In this document: piece after piece, positions 59,475 through 64,000 of the stretch
How the letters are laid out: every line of letters starts with the position of its first letter
How positions within the stretch are numbered: position 1 is the stretch's first letter
Assembly: GCA_035762545.1 (NCBI GenBank)
Contig: DASTOM010000001.1
Location: 1 to 64,000 of the forward strand
Length of the DNA: 64,000 bases
Direction: 5' to 3'
From: JANQRA01 sp035762545
GTDB lineage: Bacteria; Actinomycetota; Acidimicrobiia; Spongiisociales; ZC4RG35
The notes under the pieces: generated by a model
What the model was told of the DNA's origin: nothing
The model's input: only the letters and a program-made list of their open reading frames with translations
Databases searched by the model: none
Made by a program: the position numbers and the translations under genes

Positions 59475-60935
59475 ATGCTCGCCATGTCCAACCGCTACGC
59501 CGAGGCCCGCGCTCGACTCGCCGAGGTCGTCGGACCGGATGGCCTTGCGGTGATTCCCGCCGCACACGAGGTCATACGGAACTACGACGTTCCCCACCCC
59601 TTCCGTCAGGACAGCACCTTCTGGTATCTCACCGGTTTCGATGAGCCGGAATCGGTCGCCGTCATCGCACCCGGGCATCCTGACGGTGATTTCACCCTCT
59701 TCGTCCGCCCCAAGGACCCGGCACAGGAGGTGTGGACCGGGATCCGTGCCGGTACCGAGGGCGCCAAGGAGACCTACGGCGCCGACGCCGCCTACGAGCT
59801 CTCTGAGCTCGACGCGGTCCTGGAGCGGATGATGCATGGTCGTGAGGTGCTCTGGTACACGACCGGGAACGGGGCCTTCGACGACCGGATCGCAGGCATC
59901 GTGAAGGCGGCCCGGGCCCACCGCGAGCGGATGGGGGGAGCGGTCCCATCGGCGGTGCGCGACGTTTCCGTCCCCTTGGGCGAGATGATGCTGTTCAAGA
60001 GCGCAGAGGAGGCCGACAGTCTTCGTCGCGCCTGTCAGCTGACTGCTGAGGGGCACAAAGAGGCGATGCGCTTCGCCCAGCCCGGTATGTACGAGTACCA
60101 GGTGCAGGCCGCCCTCGAGTACTTCTGGCGGCTGGACGGGTCACGGCGGAACGGTTACGACTCGATCGTCGCCGCCGGGGCAAACGCGTGTGTCCTGCAC
60201 TACATCGAGAACGACAGCCAGGTGGCTGATGGCGACCTGATCCTCATCGACGCCGCCGCCGAAGTCGACGGCTACTCGTCAGACATCACCCGAACCTTCC
60301 CGGCCAACGGCAAGTTCTCCGGGCCACAGCTGGCCCTGTACGAGATCGTTCTCGCTGCCCAGCAGAGCGGGCTCGAGCTGTCCACACCGGGCTCATCCCT
60401 GAAGACGATCCACGACACAAGCTCCCGGATTCTCGCCGAGGGGATGGTCGATCTCGGTCTCCTTCCCCGATCGGTCGAGGAGGCCCTGGCGATGAACCAC
60501 CACACGGAGTTCTTCATGCACGGCACCAGTCACTGGCTCGGTCTCGACGTGCATGACCGCGGCGCCTACCGAATCGACGGAGTGAGCCGCCCCCTCGAGC
60601 CGGGGATGTCCTTCACCGTCGAGCCCGGGATCTACGTCGGGCCGGAGAAGGACGAGATCGAGTTGACACTTCTCGAATACGACACCGAAGCATGGAACGA
60701 GCGACGGATCCGGTTGGGTCGTGCCGCCGCCGCCGCTCTGGAGGCCGAGGAGCGGGAGAACGCCGAGAAGATCAAGCACAAGGTCCCGGCCGACTTCATC
60801 GGGATCGGAATCCGGATCGAAGACGACGTCCTGATCACTGCCGATGGCAACGAGAACATGACCTCGGGCGTCCCGGTCGAGATCGACGAGGTCGAGGCAC
60901 TCTGCGCCGAGACCTCAGTTCTACCTTCCAAGTAG
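59475..60935 (+). CDS. Xaa-Pro aminopeptidase (aminopeptidase P)
   Basis: 486 residues from ATG 59475; ATG 59484 is a close alternative. AMP_N domain (LAEVVGPDGLAVIPAAHE, DSTFWYLTGFDEP) and the M24B domain with five metal ligands: LIDAAAEVDGYSSDITRTF (two Asp), HGTSHWLGLDVHD (His), FTVEPGIY (Glu) and GIRIEDDVLIT (Glu). It removes N-terminal residues before proline. Not linked to proline genes here. Confidence 0.94.
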   Translation: MLAMSNRYAEARARLAEVVGPDGLAVIPAAHEVIRNYDVPHPFRQDSTFWYLTGFDEPESVAVIAPGHPDGDFTLFVRPKDPAQEVWTGIRAGTEGAKETYGADAAYELSELDAVLERMMHGREVLWYTTGNGAFDDRIAGIVKAARAHRERMGGAVPSAVRDVSVPLGEMMLFKSAEEADSLRRACQLTAEGHKEAMRFAQPGMYEYQVQAALEYFWRLDGSRRNGYDSIVAAGANACVLHYIENDSQVADGDLILIDAAAEVDGYSSDITRTFPANGKFSGPQLALYEIVLAAQQSGLELSTPGSSLKTIHDTSSRILAEGMVDLGLLPRSVEEALAMNHHTEFFMHGTSHWLGLDVHDRGAYRIDGVSRPLEPGMSFTVEPGIYVGPEKDEIELTLLEYDTEAWNERRIRLGRAAAAALEAEERENAEKIKHKVPADFIGIGIRIEDDVLITADGNENMTSGVPVEIDEVEALCAETSVLPSK

Positions 60936-60939
60936 CCGT

Positions 60940-61602
60940 TCAGACCGCAGCGGGCACCGCGTACAGGGCCACGGCGAGGAAGTGGAACACGCTCGCCAGC
61001 ACCACGAATACGTGGAACAGCTCGTGGTAGGAGAAGGTCCGTGGGAACAGCCTCGGCCGCTTGGTCATGAAGAAGACCGTGCCAACCGTGTAGAAGAGCC
61101 CTCCGATCGCGATCAAGAGGATTGCCCCACCGCCCAGGGACGTCCAGATCATGGGCAGCCAGACGATGACCGTCCACCCCATGACGAGTTGCAGGGTCAC
61201 GGACAGGCCGGTCGACACGCCGGGTAGGGCGAATTTCAGGGCGATCCCCACGATCGCGATCGTCCACACCAGACCTAGACACAACCAGCGGGCGGCGCCA
61301 TCGAGGCCGGCGATGGCGATCGGGGTGAAGGTGCCGGCCACGACGAGGTAGATCATGGAATGGTCGACACGCTGGAGGCGCCGCTTCCACGACTCTCCCC
61401 ATGGGATCGAGTGATAGAGGGACGAGATGGTGTACATGGTCAGGAGAGCGATCCCGAAAACAACCGAGCCGATGAGAAGGGCGGTGTTTCCCCAGGTCAG
61501 GAAGACGAGATAGAGAGTGCCGACGAGGGCGGCAACCGCGGCCGTGCCATGAAGGAACCCACGTATCGGGTTCTGCATGCGTCCGAGAGTGACACGCTCC
61601 AT
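60940..61602 (-). CDS. Hemolysin III/YqfA-family membrane protein
   Basis: 220 residues from ATG 61602. Seven helices with the PAQR/HlyIII signatures: TISSLYHSIPWGESWKRRLQRVDHSMIYLVVAG and FSYHELFHVFVVLASVFHF; Ser, His and Asp are the predicted metal ligands. It may be a lipid hydrolase or stress-linked membrane protein. It converges on the aminopeptidase gene, ending 4 bases past it. Confidence 0.9.
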   Translation of the reverse strand: MERVTLGRMQNPIRGFLHGTAAVAALVGTLYLVFLTWGNTALLIGSVVFGIALLTMYTISSLYHSIPWGESWKRRLQRVDHSMIYLVVAGTFTPIAIAGLDGAARWLCLGLVWTIAIVGIALKFALPGVSTGLSVTLQLVMGWTVIVWLPMIWTSLGGGAILLIAIGGLFYTVGTVFFMTKRPRLFPRTFSYHELFHVFVVLASVFHFLAVALYAVPAAV

Positions 61603-61678
61603 GCACCGACAGGATAAGCCGCACCGGTCGGTATCCAACCCTCGGGGACTCGGGCTGGCGGTGGGGTAGCGGTACGAT

Positions 61679-62458
61679 ATGACTTCGGATATGGCCCTCG
61701 GTCTTCTCTATCGCATCTATGAGCGCAACCTGGCGTCGGAGCTCGACCCAGCACGCCTGCCCCGGCACATCGGAGTAGTCCTCGACGGACATCGCCGCCA
61801 TGCCCGCGCCGAGGGGCTTCCCTCCTACAGCGTCTCCTATCAGGAGGGTATGAGCCGCTTCGAGGACTTCCTCGGTTGGGCAAATGACCTGAAGATCCCA
61901 GCCGTCACCGCCTGGGTCCTGTCACCGGAGAATCTCTCCCGACCCGCCGAGGAGCTGGACCCCTATTTCGACGTCCTCATCGACCTCTTCGGGCGTCTCC
62001 CGGCCGAGTGCGAGCAGTACGACATGGCGTTGAAGTTCATCGGCAGCCTCGACCTCCTCCCGACCCGTCTCGTCGAGGCGGCGAAGAACGCCGAGGAACA
62101 GCACCCACTCGGGTCCCGGCGACTCAACATCGCCATGGGATACGGGGGCCGGCAGGAGATCGTCGATGCTGCCAAGGACCTCGTTGCCCGCCTCGCCGAT
62201 GAGGGTGTGCCCGCCGAAGAGATCGCCGACCACATCGACGCCAATGCCCTCGCCGCCCACATGTACTCGGCCGACCTGCCCGACGCCGACCTGATAATCC
62301 GCACCTCCGGTGAGTCGCGACTCTCCGGATTTCTCCTGTGGCAGTCGGCCTACTCGGAGTTCGTCTTCGTCGACGTCAACTGGCCGGCATTCCGCCGCGT
62401 TGACTTTCTCCGCGCTCTTCGTGACTACGCGGGACGAAGTCGCCGCTTCGGGCAGTGA
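61679..62458 (+). CDS. Cis-prenyl diphosphate synthase (UppS family)
   Basis: 259 residues. The catalytic block HIGVVLDGHRRHARAEGLPS has the Asp of UppS, with DGHRRH in place of the usual DGNGRWA. Later: LPDADLIIRTSGESRLSGFLLWQSAYSEFVFVDVNWPAF, the UppS C-terminal signature. It makes undecaprenyl, decaprenyl or short Z-prenyl diphosphate for peptidoglycan and glycan carriers. Actinobacteria often have two homologues; which one this is cannot be told. Confidence 0.92.
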   Translation: MTSDMALGLLYRIYERNLASELDPARLPRHIGVVLDGHRRHARAEGLPSYSVSYQEGMSRFEDFLGWANDLKIPAVTAWVLSPENLSRPAEELDPYFDVLIDLFGRLPAECEQYDMALKFIGSLDLLPTRLVEAAKNAEEQHPLGSRRLNIAMGYGGRQEIVDAAKDLVARLADEGVPAEEIADHIDANALAAHMYSADLPDADLIIRTSGESRLSGFLLWQSAYSEFVFVDVNWPAFRRVDFLRALRDYAGRSRRFGQ

Positions 62459-62463
62459 CGACT

Positions 62464-62556
62464 GAGGGGGGACGACCCCCTCGAACCCCCCGCACGTGAG
62501 GACCCCGCATTCTGTGAGGGTTTTTGCCCCGAAACCGGACAGAAATCCCCACAGAA
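62464..62556. terminator. Structured spacer between uppS-like and phosphatase genes
   Basis: A 7-bp hairpin GAGGGGG/CCCCCTC (62464-62482) is followed by a near inverted repeat (62510-62556) between TTCTGTGAGGG and CCCCACAGAA with a TTTTT in the left arm. The genes converge here, so these may be the terminators of both. Neither hairpin has a canonical T tract directly behind it. Confidence 0.5.
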
Positions 62557-62587
62557 CCGGAAGTCGCCCCGATGATCCCTGGTCCTC

Positions 62588-63274
62588 CTACGCCGTGACC
62601 ATCCCCGGATGGAGGTGAGTCACATCACCCAGCTGGCGGAGGGAGAAAGCCCACCCTGTGCTCACCCGAAAGGTGGTGAGACGGGAGACTCCGGTGTGGG
62701 GTTGACGGAAGCGGTCCCACTCCCAGGGCACCGGATCGAGTCCGAGGAGATGGCCGAGGATCACGGCGTTGGTCCCGGCATGGGCGACGATCACGACTCG
62801 CTTGTTCGGCTCGTCGACGTTCCAGAGACGACGATCCTCCGGGTCGAGGGGATGCACGCCGTGGCTGTCCAGCGTGCCGATCAGCCCTCCAACGACCCGT
62901 TGATGGAAATCGCGGAAAGACTCCCCGCCCGGCACACCGTCCCACATGGCGTCGATCTCCCGGAAGTTCGCTTCCTCGAATGCCTTCTCGATCTGCTCGA
63001 CCGGCTCGCCGTGCCATTGCGGCGGGTTCTGGATCTCTTTGAGCCACTCACAAGTCTCTCCGACTATGTGGAGGCCACCGGCCACCGGACCGGCCGTCTC
63101 GGCGGCACGGTTCATCGGCGAAACCCAAAGCTCGTCGACACCGTCGACCTGTGAGAAGCGATGACCCACCCGGGTCGCCTGCTCGCCACCGAGCTCGGTC
63201 AGGTGAGGGTCGCTGTCAACCAGACGATCGGGTGCGAAGTCGGGCTGGCCATGTCTGACTAGGAACAGGTCCAT
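62588..63274 (-). CDS. Histidine phosphatase-family protein
   Basis: 228 residues. LFLVRHGQPDFAPD holds the RHG nucleophile His; LWVSPMNRAAETAGPVA (Arg), and VVIVAHAGTNAVILGHLL hold the second His. Substrate could be phosphoglycerate, a sugar phosphate or other phosphomonoester. The insert after PQWHGEPVEQIEKAF is larger than in GpmB types. Stands alone, divergent from pyrE. Confidence 0.9.
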   Translation of the reverse strand: MDLFLVRHGQPDFAPDRLVDSDPHLTELGGEQATRVGHRFSQVDGVDELWVSPMNRAAETAGPVAGGLHIVGETCEWLKEIQNPPQWHGEPVEQIEKAFEEANFREIDAMWDGVPGGESFRDFHQRVVGGLIGTLDSHGVHPLDPEDRRLWNVDEPNKRVVIVAHAGTNAVILGHLLGLDPVPWEWDRFRQPHTGVSRLTTFRVSTGWAFSLRQLGDVTHLHPGMVTA

Positions 63275-63325
63275 GGCATCACCTTACGTTGCCGATTCGT
63301 CACGCTCACCCAATACGATGGAGCC

Positions 63326-63871
63326 GTGGCCCGCCAAGCGCTCATAAGCCATCTGAAGGAAAACGCTCTTCGCACCGATGGACCGTTCACGCTCCGAAGC
63401 GGTGCCGTGTCCGATTGGTATCTCGACGCCCGGCAGACGACCTTCGATGGCCCGGGCGCCATGCTCGTGGGGGCGGCGGTGCTCGAAGTCCTCGATCCCC
63501 GCGCCCGAGCGGTGGGAGGTATGACGATGGGTGCCGATCCCATCGCCATCGCCACCGCCATGGCCGCCTCCGTGGTGGGACGCGATCTGAAGGCCTTCTC
63601 GATCCGAAAGGAGGCCAAGGACCACGGCATCGGCGGCCGCCTGGTTGGCCCGGTCGACAAGACGTTTCCTGTCGTGGTGCTCGAGGACACCACCACCACG
63701 GGCGGAGCGGCGGTCGAAGCAGCCGAGTACCTGCTCGCCGAGGGTTTCGAGATCGTCCAAGCGGTCGCACTGGTCGATCGCTCGGGGGGACGGGCCGCCG
63801 CCAACTTCGAGCGGCTGGGGATTCCCCACGTCGCTCTGGTCACCCCATCCGACTTCGGGGTGAACGAGTGA
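63326..63871 (+). CDS. pyrE: Orotate phosphoribosyltransferase
   Basis: 181 residues, GTG start. FTLRSGAVSDWYLDARQTTF and the PRPP loop VVVLEDTTTTGGAAVEAAEYL are those of OPRTase; KAFSIRKEAKDHGIGGRLVG is the flexible catalytic loop with the Lys. Converts orotate and PRPP to OMP. Overlaps the next open frame by 4 bases (GTGA). Confidence 0.94.
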   Translation: MARQALISHLKENALRTDGPFTLRSGAVSDWYLDARQTTFDGPGAMLVGAAVLEVLDPRARAVGGMTMGADPIAIATAMAASVVGRDLKAFSIRKEAKDHGIGGRLVGPVDKTFPVVVLEDTTTTGGAAVEAAEYLLAEGFEIVQAVALVDRSGGRAAANFERLGIPHVALVTPSDFGVNE

Positions 63872-64000
63872 CGGTGGTGGTGCGCCGCTCTGCTCTGAGG
63901 ATGTGGCTGTTGGCGATCGCCGGGATCCCACTCCTCGTCATCTCGCTCGACGTGCTGACCGAGAGGCGGATAACCCGTTGGTTGACCGACATCGTCTTCC
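63868..64000 (+). CDS. Membrane protein, N-terminus (cut by window edge)
   Basis: From GTG 63868, which overlaps the pyrE stop. 44 residues are visible: VTVVVRRSALRMWLLAIAGIPL and LVISLDVLTERRITRWLTDIVF, one hydrophobic helix between Arg-rich ends. It continues beyond the window; no family can be assigned. Confidence 0.6.
   Translation, partial: MTVVVRRSALRMWLLAIAGIPLLVISLDVLTERRITRWLTDIVF

Overview
The window is about 64 kb of GC-rich (roughly 65 percent) chromosomal DNA around a bacterial replication origin. Gene content and order point to the phylum Actinomycetota: rpmH-rnpA-yidD-yidC-jag-rsmG-parA-parB on one side of dnaA, dnaN-recF-dciA-gyrB-gyrA on the other, an fhaA-fhaB-pstP-rodA-pbpA-pknB signalling and cell-wall operon, crgA, a DUF3566 gene next to gyrA, and a cwlM-trxA-trxB-antisigma-sigM block ordered as in mycobacteria. 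Thr-rich surface linkers, an inserted TPR gene in the pknB operon and a large SRP RNA suggest a deep lineage such as Acidimicrobiia. That class assignment is an inference.

Layout. 1-1.6 kb: a citrate synthase cut by the window edge, then a scar with a frameshifted PadR regulator and half of a tRNA-Ser gene. 1.6-9 kb: a small duplicated HTH protein, a BON/CBS pair, two tRNA-Ser genes, tadA, an MFS exporter, a large SRP RNA, menG-like and serS, a secreted-domain protein directly behind tRNA-Leu. 9-16.3 kb: the FHA/PstP/RodA/PbpA/PknB operon and crgA. 16.3-29.5 kb: mixed metabolism and envelope genes (thiolase, M23 peptidase, nitroreductase, an SDR plus QueA-like pair behind a MerR-type promoter, a class V aminotransferase, GNAT, and a dehydrogenase-cupin-hydratase operon). 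29.5-32.6 kb: a copper and cytochrome oxidase assembly cluster (SCO1, PCuAC, cytochrome c, CtaG) running into lgt. 34-49.5 kb: origin region, with DnaA boxes on both sides of dnaA, a DnaA-trio-like unwinding element between dnaA and dnaN, and two parS sites near parAB. 48.5-63.9 kb: CwlM-like pseudoamidase, thioredoxin system, SigM and anti-sigma, a MviN-type pseudokinase, GNAT, deacetylase, PilT-like ATPase, CCA-adding enzyme, EEP protein, aminopeptidase P, hemolysin III, prenyl diphosphate synthase, phosphatase and pyrE.

How the parts fit. Three blocks concern growth at the envelope: the PknB operon, the SigM/pseudokinase/pseudoamidase block and the YidC/Lgt/SCO export genes. The most unusual points are two enzyme-like proteins that have lost catalytic residues in the cell-wall block (CwlM-like, and a MviN-type pseudokinase not joined to a MurJ flippase), a protein gene whose start lies two bases after a tRNA, a parS that appears to contain the rsmG start codon, a 19-bp-spacer promoter before a QueA paralogue, and a well-formed origin-unwinding element. 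No CRISPR array, prophage, insertion sequence or complete defence system was found. All functions are read from sequence motifs without database searches.
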